From the NCBI GenBank assembly GCA_001510575.1, contig LNGK01000007.1:248001-312000 (forward strand): a stretch of 64,000 nt of DNA, written 5' to 3'. The notes below the pieces were generated by a model. The model saw only the letters and a program-made list of their open reading frames with translations, was not told the origin of the DNA and searched no databases. The position numbers and the translations under genes are program-made. Positions 42,541 to 53,294 of this stretch are shown piece after piece; position 1 is the stretch's first letter, and each line of letters starts with the position of its first letter. Origin of the DNA: Knoxdaviesia capensis. Lineage: Eukaryota > Ascomycota > Sordariomycetes > Microascales > Gondwanamycetaceae.

Positions 42541-43980
42541 CTTCTCCCTGTACGTTTTTATTTTTGTTTTCTCCGTTTGGTTGTTTGTGCGTTTCCACTC
42601 ACGCACACACACACACACACACACACACGACCCCCCCGGCGTTGCATTTGTGCGCACGTCCTTCTTTTCATTACAATATATCCAATAATTCCGACCGTGA
42701 CTTGGGTGCTGTGCTCCATGTTCATCCTCCTATCCCGGGTCTCTCTTCACAGTGAGTGATAGGCAGAAAGTATCGTTGAAGGGGGAAGGGACTCGCTCTC
42801 CGGCCGGTGCTATATTTTTCTTTTTCCTCTTCTCCCCCTTTTCTCGTCCTCCTTACATCGCCGCTTCATATCTTTTCCTCCTAGTCATTCTTTCCTTTCC
42901 TTATTCCTTGTTCTTCTTTTCCTGTTCACAATATTTATCCTTCGTTTCTTCTTCTTTTTTTCTCTTCCCGTAATTTATAACCCACGGCTCCCGGCACCCA
43001 GATTTCTTCTTCACCGTTGAACGCGCTCCCTCTCTCTCTAACTCGTTCCGCGACAGACACAGGTCAACGATCCGTCACTCCTCACATTCTCTCTCTAAAT
43101 CTGACTCTCCTGCCTGTGATCGGTTTCACCGCGACGATCCTCCGCGCTCTCTCTGTGACTCTCTCTCTCTCTCTCTCACTCTCTTCGATCTGCTTCCTCG
43201 TTTCCCCCCTCCCTGACTGCGGCAATCTGTACCAAACATTCACCGTCCCGACACGACAATCATTGGCTGGGCCCCCAACAACCCAAAATCACATTAGCCG
43301 GCCCCAAGCTCCTCTCTACCAGGCTTGCTCTGTCCCGGCCATTGGCTCCAGCGTCGTCTTCAACCTCCGAGACTAGCCGCCCTCTCTCTTCGTGCTCATT
43401 CTCCGTCTTGCTCTTTCTTGGATCTGTATTTCCAGACCCGCCGAACCCAGTGATCCGCTGCAGATTCCGGGCCTCCCCACCCGCCCAAACCCGGCTACAC
43501 ACTCTCTTTTTTCTCTGGTTCACGAAACACAACACCGCCGAAAATCTCCAAACATCCGATCCCCGCTGATCGTCGCTGGCATTGACCACAACTGTCAGAC
43601 AATCCACGACATATACGAACGCCTACCGCTGGTGCATATCGATGTTCCAGGCCTGCATTGCGTAGATATATACACTCGCATTCCCTTCTCTCCGGAGAAG
43701 TTCTTGTTATTCCTCTTTAATTTCCGTCCTCGGTATCACTTGCTTCGTCGTTCCCTCCTTCCGCACCGCGCTCCTGCCTGGACAAATCCCGTGTCCGGTA
43801 ACCCTTAACCCTAGGACGCCTTTTTTTAATCTCCGAAATCCTCTTCTTGATTTGCGTTTCTCGTTTCTGTTACTCCCACCACCACCCCCCATCGCCCGGA
43901 AGCGAACGTCGACGAGCGCTTCGTCACACAATATAAACACAACTTCCTTCTTCCACGACAAAACCCCCCCTCTGTCCAAT
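42541..43980 (+). other. Pyrimidine-rich leader/promoter of the Ras gene
   Basis: The sense strand is strongly C/T-rich for about 1.4 kb: (CA)n at 42602-42628, CTCTCTCT at 43155-43180, and many TTCTTC words. It contains AACCCTTAACCCTAG at 43800-43814, about 170 bp before the ATG. Likely promoter plus long 5' UTR, possibly spliced. Several upstream ATGs with short frames are present. Confidence 0.5.
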
Positions 43981-44769
43981 ATGTCCCAGCAAACCCCCAC
44001 GCCCGTGCCGATCTTCATCACAATCTGCGGCGACGGCGGCTGCGGAAAGTCGTCGATAACCCTCCGGCTCGTGCGGTCGCAATGGACGTCGGAGTACGAC
44101 CCGACCATCGAGGACTCGTACTCGATCACGCGCAAGATCGACGGCCAGACGTACCACCTGTCGCTGACCGACACCGCCGGCCAGGAGGAGTACCGCGGCA
44201 TGTGGGCGTCGTCGAACCTGGGCGCCGACGCGTTCCTGATGGTGTACGACATCACGTCGCGCGACTCGCTCGACGCGCTGCAGTACTTCAACGACCTGAT
44301 CGACATGGAGGCCGAGACGCGGCTGGACAACGCCGACCGCGCGCGCAAGGCCGGCATCACGCCGGCAGCCGCCTTCGGCTCCGGCAGCGCGAAGGTCGTG
44401 CCGCCCGTCAAGATCGTCGCCGGCAACAAGTGCGATCTGCAGGAGTCGCGGCAGGTGCCGGCCGCGCTGGGGCTGGAGTGGGCGCGGCGCCGCGGCTGCG
44501 GGTTCATGGAGACGAGCGCGCGGCTGGAGGTCAACATCGAGGAGACGTTTGCGCTGATTGTGCGGCGCGTGGTCGAGAGCCGCCGCGTGGCCGAGGCCGG
44601 CAGCCTGGACGACATGACGATGGACCGCCGCGGGGTGACCAAGCCGCTGAGTCCGCTGCCGTCGCATGAGAGCGAGAAGCGCGGGCCGGGGGTGCGGGGG
44701 CCGACGCTGGGCGGCGACGGCGTGGCGCGTGGGAAGGGCGGCTTCTGGCGCAAGCTGCGGTGTTGGTAG
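43981..44769 (+). CDS. Ras-family small GTPase with extended loop and no CaaX box
   Basis: GTP-binding molecular switch. Single exon, 262 residues. All G motifs are present: G1 CGDGGCGKSS, switch I YDPTIEDSY, G3 DTAGQEEYRGM (catalytic Gln kept), G4 GNKCDL and G5 ETSAR. Effector-loop residues match Ras/Rap-type proteins. An insertion of roughly 25 residues (RLDNADRARKAGITPAAAFG) sits between alpha-3 and the G4 strand. The tail after the G domain is about 50 residues, basic, and ends KLRCW: a cysteine second from the end, so no CaaX prenylation signal. No intron is visible, unlike most fungal ras genes. Possibly palmitoylated, or bound by its basic tail. Which Ras subfamily it belongs to cannot be settled by eye. 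Confidence 0.88.
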   Translation: MSQQTPTPVPIFITICGDGGCGKSSITLRLVRSQWTSEYDPTIEDSYSITRKIDGQTYHLSLTDTAGQEEYRGMWASSNLGADAFLMVYDITSRDSLDALQYFNDLIDMEAETRLDNADRARKAGITPAAAFGSGSAKVVPPVKIVAGNKCDLQESRQVPAALGLEWARRRGCGFMETSARLEVNIEETFALIVRRVVESRRVAEAGSLDDMTMDRRGVTKPLSPLPSHESEKRGPGVRGPTLGGDGVARGKGGFWRKLRCW

Positions 44770-45479
44770 TGATTTTGGGCCTTTGTGGATGTTCTTCGAT
44801 GCGGTTGCGGCTCAGGTTCAGTTTCTGGTCTCTCTCTCCTTTTGGCATTACTTCCCTTTTTCTTTTTCTTACCTCTCGTCTCTGCATGGACTCCCTCTTC
44901 AGTCCGCTCTTCCGTCTCTTTTCTTTTTCTTCAGCTTCGTGGTCCTCCTTCCTTTTTTTGATACCTTACCACTTGCATTTCCTCTGTTTTCTCTTTTTTT
45001 TTTTTCTTCGTCGTCGGTTTGTTTTCTAACGTCTAATGCAAGCTATTTCGGGTTTCTATCTCTTGTCTTTCTATTTTCTTCTGGTTCCTTTTTTTGGTTT
45101 CGTTGGTGTGGTTGGCGGGGAAGTTCGGTGTACGGGTGAAGGTGGTGATGCGTGTACGTTTCTCGTTGCTTGGATATACGATCTAAAAAAAAAAGCCATG
45201 CGTTCCTGTCTGCCGTCTTGTCTCGTTCGTGTGAACTCTGCGGCTGCAAATGCAATTCTCAAGGTCATGTCTGTGAATGATGGTGTATTAGGAAAGCAAA
45301 GAAGATGCTCGGAAACTGTGAGCGCCCGTGATGCTGCGATACAGCATCGCAAAGAAAAAGCAAACAAAAACACGTAACGACCCCGAAGTCATGATTAGGC
45401 ATCCCCCGGCGCACGTCTACCCCCAGCGTCTATGAAACCCGCTGTCTCGGTCGCAGCCAAAGCCATGGTGCACGCAACT
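44770..45479. other. Convergent intergenic region
   Basis: Pyrimidine-rich 3' flank of the Ras gene with T runs (44990-45006), then AT-richer sequence before the AMMECR1 stop. No gene seen. Confidence 0.6.
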
Positions 45480-46265
45480 CTACTCCCCGCGCGCATCCAT
45501 CCAGTCACGCCACTGCTTGTACACGTCGTACTCGGCATTCTCCTTCTTGCCCTGGTAGCGCACCACGCTCAGGTCGACATCCCTCCACGAGTCCTTGCGG
45601 CCGCGCCACCCGGCCTTGCGCATCAGGCTGAGCAGCGTCTCCTCCTTGGTCCAGCCGAACTCCTCGGCGATGCTGGGCAGGTAGGTTGCGCCGTAGCGCC
45701 GGCCGGCGGCGACAAACGCGATGCGGATGCCGTGCACGCCGACGTCCCAGTCGAAGGCGTCGGCGGCGTCCTCGAAGTCGGTCAGCAGCGTCACGGCGGC
45801 GTCGAGCGTCGGCAGCTCGCGGCGCGTGATCGGCGGGAAGCGCGAGTCCTCGACGGCGGCGGTGACGGCGTACTCGGCCAGCCCGGCGGCGAGCTCGTGC
45901 GGCTGGAACGTGCCGATGCAGCCGCGCAGGTCCTTGTGGTCGCCGGGGCGGCGCGGCGGCGTGCTCCAGGTGACGAAGAGCGGCACGGGGCCGGTGATGG
46001 CGGCGGCGGCGGCGATCGACGAGGTGGAGGTGGCCGGCGTGCTGGTGGCGGGGGACGCGGCGGAGCTGGCCGACGAGGAGCTCGGGGTGGTCGAGGGTGC
46101 AGAGGCCGGGGTGGGGGCGGGCGCGCGGGCGGGGGCGGCGGCCTTGGTGGCGGCGAGGAAGGCCGGCCACGAGGCGGAGATCTTGGCGAGCGGGGTCGGG
46201 TCGCGGCGGTCGAGGTGGGCGACGAGCACGTCGAAGCAGTAGATGCAGTGCGGGACGGTGGCCAT
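45480..46265 (-). CDS. AMMECR1-family protein
   Basis: Conserved in eukaryotes and archaea; molecular function is not established. Single exon, 261 residues, start MATVPHCIYCFDVL in ACCATGG-like context. An in-frame ATG 49 codons upstream is less likely because its added residues are Pro-rich leader sequence. The signature LRGCIGTF is present, followed by the usual SRFPPITRREL strand-helix and the closing WRDVDLSVVRYQG region. Unlike most homologues, a 60-residue Ala/Pro/Ser-rich low-complexity insert (about residues 37-95) separates the first helix from the core, encoded by GCC/TCG repeats. Confidence 0.9.
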   Translation of the reverse strand: MATVPHCIYCFDVLVAHLDRRDPTPLAKISASWPAFLAATKAAAPARAPAPTPASAPSTTPSSSSASSAASPATSTPATSTSSIAAAAAITGPVPLFVTWSTPPRRPGDHKDLRGCIGTFQPHELAAGLAEYAVTAAVEDSRFPPITRRELPTLDAAVTLLTDFEDAADAFDWDVGVHGIRIAFVAAGRRYGATYLPSIAEEFGWTKEETLLSLMRKAGWRGRKDSWRDVDLSVVRYQGKKENAEYDVYKQWRDWMDARGE

Positions 46266-49200
46266 GGTGGGAGACGGGGTCGGGCGGGGTGGATGGCCAA
46301 GCTTGGAGATCAGATGTGCAGCAGGTGGGGGTGGGGAGGGGGGGCCACGAAGACGGCCTCGGGTCCCGAACAACGCTCGCGGGGGTGCAGAGAACGCGGG
46401 AACGATAAACACAGCACGGAGTCGCTACGGAGGAGAAGCACACACACCGTCAAGAGGAACACAGCACAGAACCAAACGCAAAAAGAGTGCGTTGAGAATA
46501 TCAGCCGACGGAGAAGGAAGAAGAGGGGAAAGCCCGGGCCCGGGGGAAGAGAAGTGAGAAGCTTAAAGTACCGGGCTTATCGATAGCGGGATCAGGTGCA
46601 CGATAACGCGGGAAATGTCACTTCTAGTGTCATTGGGTATGCAGCTAAGCCGGCACTCTCTCTTTTCTCACTTCAAGCGGGAGTGGGATTGTACGAAGGG
46701 TGAGAATTTTGTCTCTTGAGTTAAGCACATATCCAGTGCATCTTCTTCTAATCATAGAGTGGTGAATACGGCCAGGGAAGGCAAACGAGGTGGACGATGG
46801 TTGTGCTGCCAGCTGGCAGACACGAGCGTGGCAGGTGGCAGGAGGTGTTTCACGCTAACCCTAACCCTAAACCGCGTCCCCATCGACAAGTCGGCTTCTC
46901 TGGATGAGACCGGCGAGTTTTCAACGGGAGAGAAACGCAGAAAAAAACTACAGCAAACTCAGGCACCAGTGGTCCAGAACTCCACAGAGCCTGACTTGCG
47001 CTCCTGGATGTTGTTCATCTGCACTTGTTGAGGTTCCCTCTTACGCTCCTTGCAACCGGATCGGCCCCCTTGCGTGTCTGATCGCCGGTGCACACAGCAA
47101 CAGCGCGAGAGAGTGTACCAAGTTTTTTTTTGCCCGCGTGGATATACGACGGCCGGTGTACAGAGTGATACCTACTGTACAGTATACTATACACAGCGGT
47201 CAATGTCATCGAGGTATTTGTCAAGGAAACCCCTTCAACCTTGGCAGATACCGTGTCTGGAATACCTGGGAGAGAGGGACGACGTCGGAGTGATGTCAAG
47301 TTATGCTTTGCCGCCCGTCGCACCAGCGCCGACCAGCCCCGAAGCATAAGAAGCTTAAAAGTCAGGCAGAGAAGAGAGTGGATGTGCGGGGGGGCCTGTG
47401 AGACTGCCACAAACACAAGATGAGAGACAGAGAGACAGAGAGAGAGAGAGCAAGGTTGAAGGACGGGCCCAGAACGCCGTTGGTCTGGTAAGGCGGACTG
47501 TGAAGTGTGCTGCTGCTGCCGGTTAGTGACCAGCTGGAAGGTAACATGAGTGTTTCACAGGTGCAGCTGTTCCCTCTACGCCCTTTCGCTCCTGTGAACA
47601 ACACTCCGCCAGGCTCACAACTCCAGCGTTGAACGGGCCACCCTGGTCTCGCAGTGCTGCGCACGGGTGACGCCCCTCCCCAGACTGAACTGCTACACTT
47701 CCGGTGACATGGACCGGGGGGGACGGGCCTGCGTGTTTTACCGTCTGTTTTCTGCCGTGTCTCTTCCCTCCACTGTTTTGTTTGGCCAGCGCACATAACA
47801 CAGATTTCCCTCTTCTTGCGCCAGGGCCAACGTCCGCTGTTTCGTTTTGCTGGCCCCCCGGAACGAGAGAAAAAAAACAGAAAGCTTAGCATTCCCTCTC
47901 TCTCCACCGAACAGTCTTTTCTGTCCGGTGTGTGTGCGTGTTTCTGAGACACAGACATCTCCGGCGTGCTCCCAGATACGCCTGTTGCCCCCAGTCAACT
48001 CAGTCGCGACACCCTCCCGCCGCCGCCGCCGCCTCCTCCGCGTCTTGCCCACACAGACTCGTGGTGGCTGGCTGTTACACGTTAAGGTTAAGCTCTTTCT
48101 CCTGGTCCTATGTTTAGGACCAGTCATCGGACAAGCTTAATCCGCGGAACCGGCTAGAACACACGACTGTGTGTTCCTGGTGGGCGTCGTGGGACCATCT
48201 GTTGCTCTTCGGCCCGGCCGGGGAGGGTCTACAACTGCCCAGAGGTTACTGTGTGCTTACAGACGCCGGTGGTCTCGAGAGACTCGGGGGAAGCAACGGC
48301 GGTGATGGCCGAACAGCGGCGTGTTTGGCCAGATCGGTCTGTTGTTCGTTCCACTCTAGCAGACCTCGTTCTCTGCCTCTGGTGCTCTGGACAGTGACAG
48401 AGTGGTCCTGTTCAGTCCAACTCGGTGCTCGGATGTCCATATATGTCACGGCCTCTATATCGCATGGTCGAACCCTGCACAAACGTCCCCTCTGGAACAC
48501 GGGGATAAAAATAACCACCAGCCAGAGACTACTTCGGGTTCCAGTCTCGATTCCAATTTCACTTCCGACTCCAAATCTGCTGCTTTTTATTTCCTGCCGT
48601 TGCCGTGTCAAGCCAACTCAGGTCAACCCGGGCCCACATGTCTGGATACAGAATGACTTCCTGTGAGCATATATACTGTACTCGGGAGATACCTGCATGA
48701 ATGGAGGAGGAGGCAAACCTGGTGGGGGTGGCTTGCGGAACAGACGAAGCTGAAGGTGTGGGATGGTGGGGTTTGAGTATAAGCTTACACACGCCGCTGG
48801 TGGTGGGCTTCAAAGCTATGCATGTGTCGAGGGCCACAGACATCATCATGACCTTTGGACGACCCGGCACTGCACTTCCATCCACACACACACGCCCCCA
48901 GACAGAACAGACACACCGGCACGTTCGCCCAGGTGGCCGGTGTGTCCGGTCTCCTCGCATCTGCACGTACTCACGGAGGAGAACGAAGAAGAGTCTGTGA
49001 CGTGGGAAATAAGCCCGCAGGAACCGCATAGGCAGATCCTCCAGTTCGTACACACTCTTCGTCCTTGCCTCCTTACTTCAGTACTCACGTCCATACACTG
49101 CATCCCAGAGATCTCATTCCCGTACGTAACGCAGGTACCCACCCCTGCAGACCCCCATATATCCGGTACACAGCCCAATCTTCGCCCGGATCCCCTCCCC

Positions 49201-49440
49201 ATAGTATCTCCCACACCACAGTACCACGGCTCGCTCCCGGCTCGGTGATGCACTTGATATGGGACTCTTACACACACACACACCCCCCGGTCTCGCATAG
49301 ACTCCGACACCCGCCTGATCGCCAACATGCGACCAGGCCGCAGTATCAACATGTCTTTCTCTCTCTCGCTCTCTGTGTGGCCGTTGATTCCCAAGGTCCA
49401 TGATCCACGTATACGATGGCCTCCAATATAGGCACATCAC
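46266..49440. other. AMMECR1 promoter and long gene-free region
   Basis: CTTATCGATAG at 46576-46586 and CGATAAC at 46601-46607 lie about 310-340 bp upstream of AMMECR1. TAACCCTAACCCTAAACC is at 46856-46873. A perfect palindrome, TACTGTACAGTA, is at 47173-47184. GAGAGACAGAGAGA is at 47424-47450. No convincing gene was found in about 3 kb; frames here lack motifs. Confidence 0.5.
46856..46873. repeat. Telomere-like repeat, two to three units
   Basis: TAACCCTAACCCTAAACC, about 590 bp upstream of AMMECR1. Confidence 0.85.
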
Positions 49441-49746
49441 CGTGGCCACTCTCGACACACACCCGAGGACAGAATAAATACTCTCCGTCCCCTCCTGATC
49501 TGCCTCTCTTCCCGCTCCTCTCTTTCCTCTTTTCTTTCTCTCTTCTTCACCCACCACGCTTCCAACCAACCCTTTCTCTCCATTCTTCTCTTCTTCTTCC
49601 TAGACTGTGTCTGGACATTCATTTCTTGTCGCCGGCCGACCCTATTTTGTCTTTTTAATTCTTCCATCTTCAGTCCTTCGTTCTCTTCCTTTTTCCCTTC
49701 CTTTTCTCTTCAAAGACTCCCCTTAACAAAGCCAAACACCGCAACC
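49441..49746 (+). promoter_or_regulatory. Pyrimidine-rich promoter/leader of the secreted peptide gene
   Basis: From 49480 to 49735 the sense strand is almost entirely C/T (CTCTCTTC, CTTCTTCTTC), ending in AAGCCAAACACCGCAACC before the ATG. CT tracts next to the start codon are typical of highly expressed fungal genes. Confidence 0.55.
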
Positions 49747-50064
49747 ATGCAGCTGTCCTTCGTCGCTCTCCTGGCCGTTGTTGCCACCGTCATTGCCGGC
49801 CCCGTTGAGCAGCGGTCGCCGCACGAGATCCGCATGGGTAAGTTGCCTGCACCCGCACGACAGGCGGATAACAAGAAGCACCGGGAAGAACAGCTGCTAA
49901 CATGCGTCCCACCTGCAGAGCTCTACCGGAGACAGCAGACCCACCCCGACGCCATCACCTCCGGCCCCGCCGTCAACCAGCCGGCCATGACCAACCGCAA
50001 CGGCCAGGTCATCCCCTTCGACACCAAGGCCGTGTACCAGCCCATGCGCGAGGCCGGTCTGTAA
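49747..50064 (+). CDS. Small cysteine-free secreted peptide (78 residues)
   Basis: Exons 49747-49837 and 49919-50064; intron of 81 bp with GTAAGT donor, GCTAAC branch and CTGCAG acceptor. The join makes RM-E-LYRRQQ. Residues 1-18 (MQLSFVALLAVVATVIAG) are a clear signal peptide. The mature part, about 60 residues, has no cysteine and one dibasic site (LYRR) that a Kex2-type protease could use, followed by a 46-residue polar segment ending EAGL. The intron length is a multiple of three without an in-frame stop, so intron retention would insert 27 residues. I do not recognise the family. The strong CT leader suggests high expression. Alternatives: precursor of a secreted peptide, or a small cell-surface protein. 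Confidence 0.72.
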   Translation: MQLSFVALLAVVATVIAGPVEQRSPHEIRMGKLPAPARQADNKKHREEQLLTCVPPAELYRRQQTHPDAITSGPAVNQPAMTNRNGQVIPFDTKAVYQPMREAGL

Positions 50065-51419
50065 ATGCGCCGCAGCGTCTTTCTATAAAGCTGTCTGCTG
50101 TGGTTTTTTCCGCCCCTGCTGCCATGTCTCTCGCTCTCGGCGTCGGTCGCTGTGGCTTGGGTTCGGGCGAGATGCCGCCGTCCGGGACCGGGCTTTGACT
50201 AGTCTCTTGCGTCCTGTCCGGCCGGTTCTCTCCGACCGTCCAGTGGAGCCTGCCAGCCAGTTCTCCGCCGGACGACAAGCCACTCTCTCTCTCACCACCG
50301 GTCTCACGTCGTCTTTCTCTCTCCCTCTCTCATACTCTAATACCTTTTCCGCATATTCATCATTCCTTTTCCAGGACGGCGTTTTAATATCACATATCTG
50401 TATCTCTCTTTTGTTTCGCGTCTTGCAGTGCTCTCGACGAGACTTGTCCTTCCACCGGTGGGACCTGGAACCGGAGAGCGCCGGCCATGTACATAGATTG
50501 CAGCTGGTCTCTTCTTTTGGTTTTCTGTTTTTGTTGGAAGTTGGGGGATTCTGTCTTCCAGCGGTTTTTTTGGACCTTTTTTCGGATTATATATAGAAAA
50601 ATGGATGCCCGTTGGACGAAGACTGTTGAAGAAAATAAAAACTCAAAAACATACGAAACGATGAACTACCTGGCCGTCTCCTGTATGGATGTGTATGCGC
50701 GTGTGTGATGTGCCGGTTACGGCTGCGTACGATCAGCGGCTTGTCTCAAGTGGTGATGATCTACGAGCTTTGTAACAGCCAGAGTGCACGAAGATCTGAA
50801 GCCTGCCACATGACGTATAGTATTGTATGGGACATTTGGAATCGGTTGATCAAGAGCTGGATCTCTTCACAGGGTTTTGGGGACTTGGCTATCATGCATA
50901 TATGATCTCTATTAGAGGAGGAAGAAAGAGCCCAGAGTAGCCGAACTGCTTCCATAAGGCCGGAATCGCCCCAGTAGCCAACATGTATGTCGATGTTCCC
51001 TCGAACCTCTCTCTCCCAACTGGGAGTCTCAACATTCTTGTTTGTAACACCTCCGTTAGCAACCACGAGTCTGTTCGCCAACATCGCCATGAACTTCTAT
51101 TCTACGTGGTATCGCCAATACCACCGGGGCAGTCAAGATGGCTGATATGGCCATGATGGCTATAATTCGGCCGGCAGTGTCCGCATCTGAACGGCTTATT
51201 CTCGTCAGTAATGGGGCAAAGCTTTATCCGGAATCTCCTACTGAATGCGTGTTCGAGAGATTCATATTTGGCTGCAGCCCTGCTTGTGATTTGCTCCGGT
51301 TGGGCGGCCGCGGCGCCGGTCGAAATGACCGAACTTGGTGTGCAATAGTCTAGTGGGAGTCCCGGGGGGGCTTGGGGGCCGGAGTATATTGAGATGCGGG
51401 AACACCGCCGAGCTTCTAT

Positions 51420-51451
51420 GGATATATAAACGCAGGCCTCTACGGCCTGCG
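51420..51451 (+). promoter_or_regulatory. TATA box followed by 8-bp perfect hairpin
   Basis: GGATATATAAACG runs directly into CGCAGGCC-TCTAC-GGCCTGCG (arms 51431-51438 and 51444-51451). No coding gene follows closely downstream. Confidence 0.45.
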
Positions 51452-51843
51452 ATTGTCTACATGCATTGAATGCTACCTCGAGTTAGCATCATATTTTTGC
51501 GAGGGAGAGGATACTTACTTACCTTTTTGATCTCGTCTTAAATCTATATCTTTGCGCCAGAACTTTAAAAGAGTAAATCAAAACTGACGATGGGAGACCA
51601 AAGTCGAGAATGGTAGAGGAAAAGACAGGAAGACAGGAAGACAGGAAGACAGGAAGCGGGAAGGAAACGATTGATACCAGCATGGGTACCCTCGAGAGTT
51701 TATATAGTGTTTGATGTCTCCATTTGTGCCTCAATAAGGGTGTGACTCCTATTATGATTCATTCATGATTCATGATTCATGATGTCCTAACCGTGAATCA
51801 TAAGTCCCAGAAGAAAGGCATTATTCATGCTCACCAGACATCC

Positions 51844-51857
51844 AACCCTAACCCTAG
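51844..51857. repeat. Telomere-like repeat, two AACCCT units
   Basis: AACCCTAACCCTAG in an intergenic region, preceded by short ATTCATG direct repeats. Confidence 0.85.
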
Positions 51858-53294
51858 TCCGGCATCGCGATCCTGAGTGTCGATCCTGGTCGGTGGGGCC
51901 GAATCTAAGCCACCTTGGGTGGAAAGGACTGCTGTTTTTTGCCCGGTCCAGAATTGTGACGGGCTTCGAGATCTTGAGATATCGAATCTAGCCATGACTG
52001 TGTGGGGGGCGGGCTATGTGCACTTTGGAGACGCGAATTCAGATGAATGAGGAGGAATTGTGAATAATTAGCTGCGAAGTCAGCTCGAACTGAATCTCGG
52101 GGTTGAATTGGGGACCACGATCTCCGAACGGGTGAATCGCCCAGCCCCAGTAGAAGAGCCCGGCTGTGGTCCCAGAAACGTCACGTAGAATACAGCCAGC
52201 CAGCCACCGCCCCTAGCTCGTTTAATATGGACTGATTCAAACCCCGAACGAAACGTCCATTGATTCTGGGAGCCAGGACAGCGCGCGGCCCTGCACCAAC
52301 CAGCGGTGGACCGCGTTGAGGTTCCCTCCGCTCAGCTGAAAAATAAAATAAACAAAGTCCCCAGTGCTGGCGTTTTGCGTCGTACAGCCACACTTGGTGC
52401 CTGGATTCATGGGACGATGGGACACAGGAGCCGGAAATAGCCACGAAGAAATCCTGCCATGTCGGTGCATTTGCAGAAGACGTCCGTCTGTTCGAGATCC
52501 CAATAAAGTAAGTCTGATCTGAACATACATGTCCCATTGGTGCTCGTATACGCTGTAGAGAAGATACTCACCTCCAAGATGCCATCTGTAATGCCATGTA
52601 ATGCCCGCCCACCAGCGACCACACCAAGTCAGCCTAACACACATCGCAATTGGATTCCCGGATTCACGAACCAGAACCGCCCCATCACATTCTCCGCTTA
52701 ACAAGCGCAGGGATACACACAGACGAAGCACCACGATGCAAGGTCTCCAGGAAGTCTGCCGCCATGATGCAACCTAACAGTGAACCCACACTCTTCGCCC
52801 GCCCCTCGGGTACTTAAAATTTGCTGCTGCTGATTCTGGTGTTGGCGCGCGCCCGGAATAAAAAAAACATCCCAGCCGAGACTTCGCCCGATTTCGCTGG
52901 GAACAGGAGCTTGGGAAGCTTGCTTTTCGATGGGCTGAATCGGGAGAGGGGGGGGGGTGGGCACCAGCCTTTCTTTTCAGGTCCTCTTAAAGGCACGCTT
53001 ATTCCGAAAAAAGGGTCTCGGTTTTGTCTCTCGCGCCTTTTCTTTGTCTTTTTCTTCTTCGTTGTTTCCTGCGTCTCGTTGTTTCCTGCGTCTCACCATC
53101 TTTTTTCTTCACGGTGGTACTGCTTCGTGTCTGTCGATCACTCGGACGCCTGAACCGTTTGCCTTCTCCACATATTCCCGCGCGTTTCGCCCGACCACCG
53201 ATTATTCTCCGCCGCCCCCGTCGAGGCCCCCAACCAGGGTCGAAATCCGTAGTAGTAGAGGAAGAAGAAGCCCGAAACACGGCACCGTCCGCAA

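Larger units (their letters stand above)
50065..53294. other. Gene-poor region between the secreted peptide and tetraspan genes
   Basis: No supported gene. Features: a TATATAAA box with an adjacent perfect hairpin at 51420-51451; GACAGGAAG tandem words at 51626-51655; ATTCATGATTCATGATTCATGATG at 51760-51783; telomere-like AACCCTAACCCTAG at 51844-51857; a 9-10 G tract near 52949-52958. A 165-codon open frame on the minus strand at 52237-52734 has no recognisable domain. Confidence 0.5.

Noticed and set aside
48001..48060. GCC-repeat region as a coding exon
   Set aside because: Short CCGCCGCCGCCG tract with stops in frames around it and no supporting splice structure.
51138..51353. 71-codon ATG frame (MADMAMMAIIRPAV)
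   Set aside because: No homology recognised and no signal peptide or splice partner; chance frame likely.
52237..52734. 165-codon open frame on the minus strand
   Set aside because: No motif, mixed composition, overlaps another frame, and a GTGAGT donor inside it suggests at most a fragment; not enough to call a gene.
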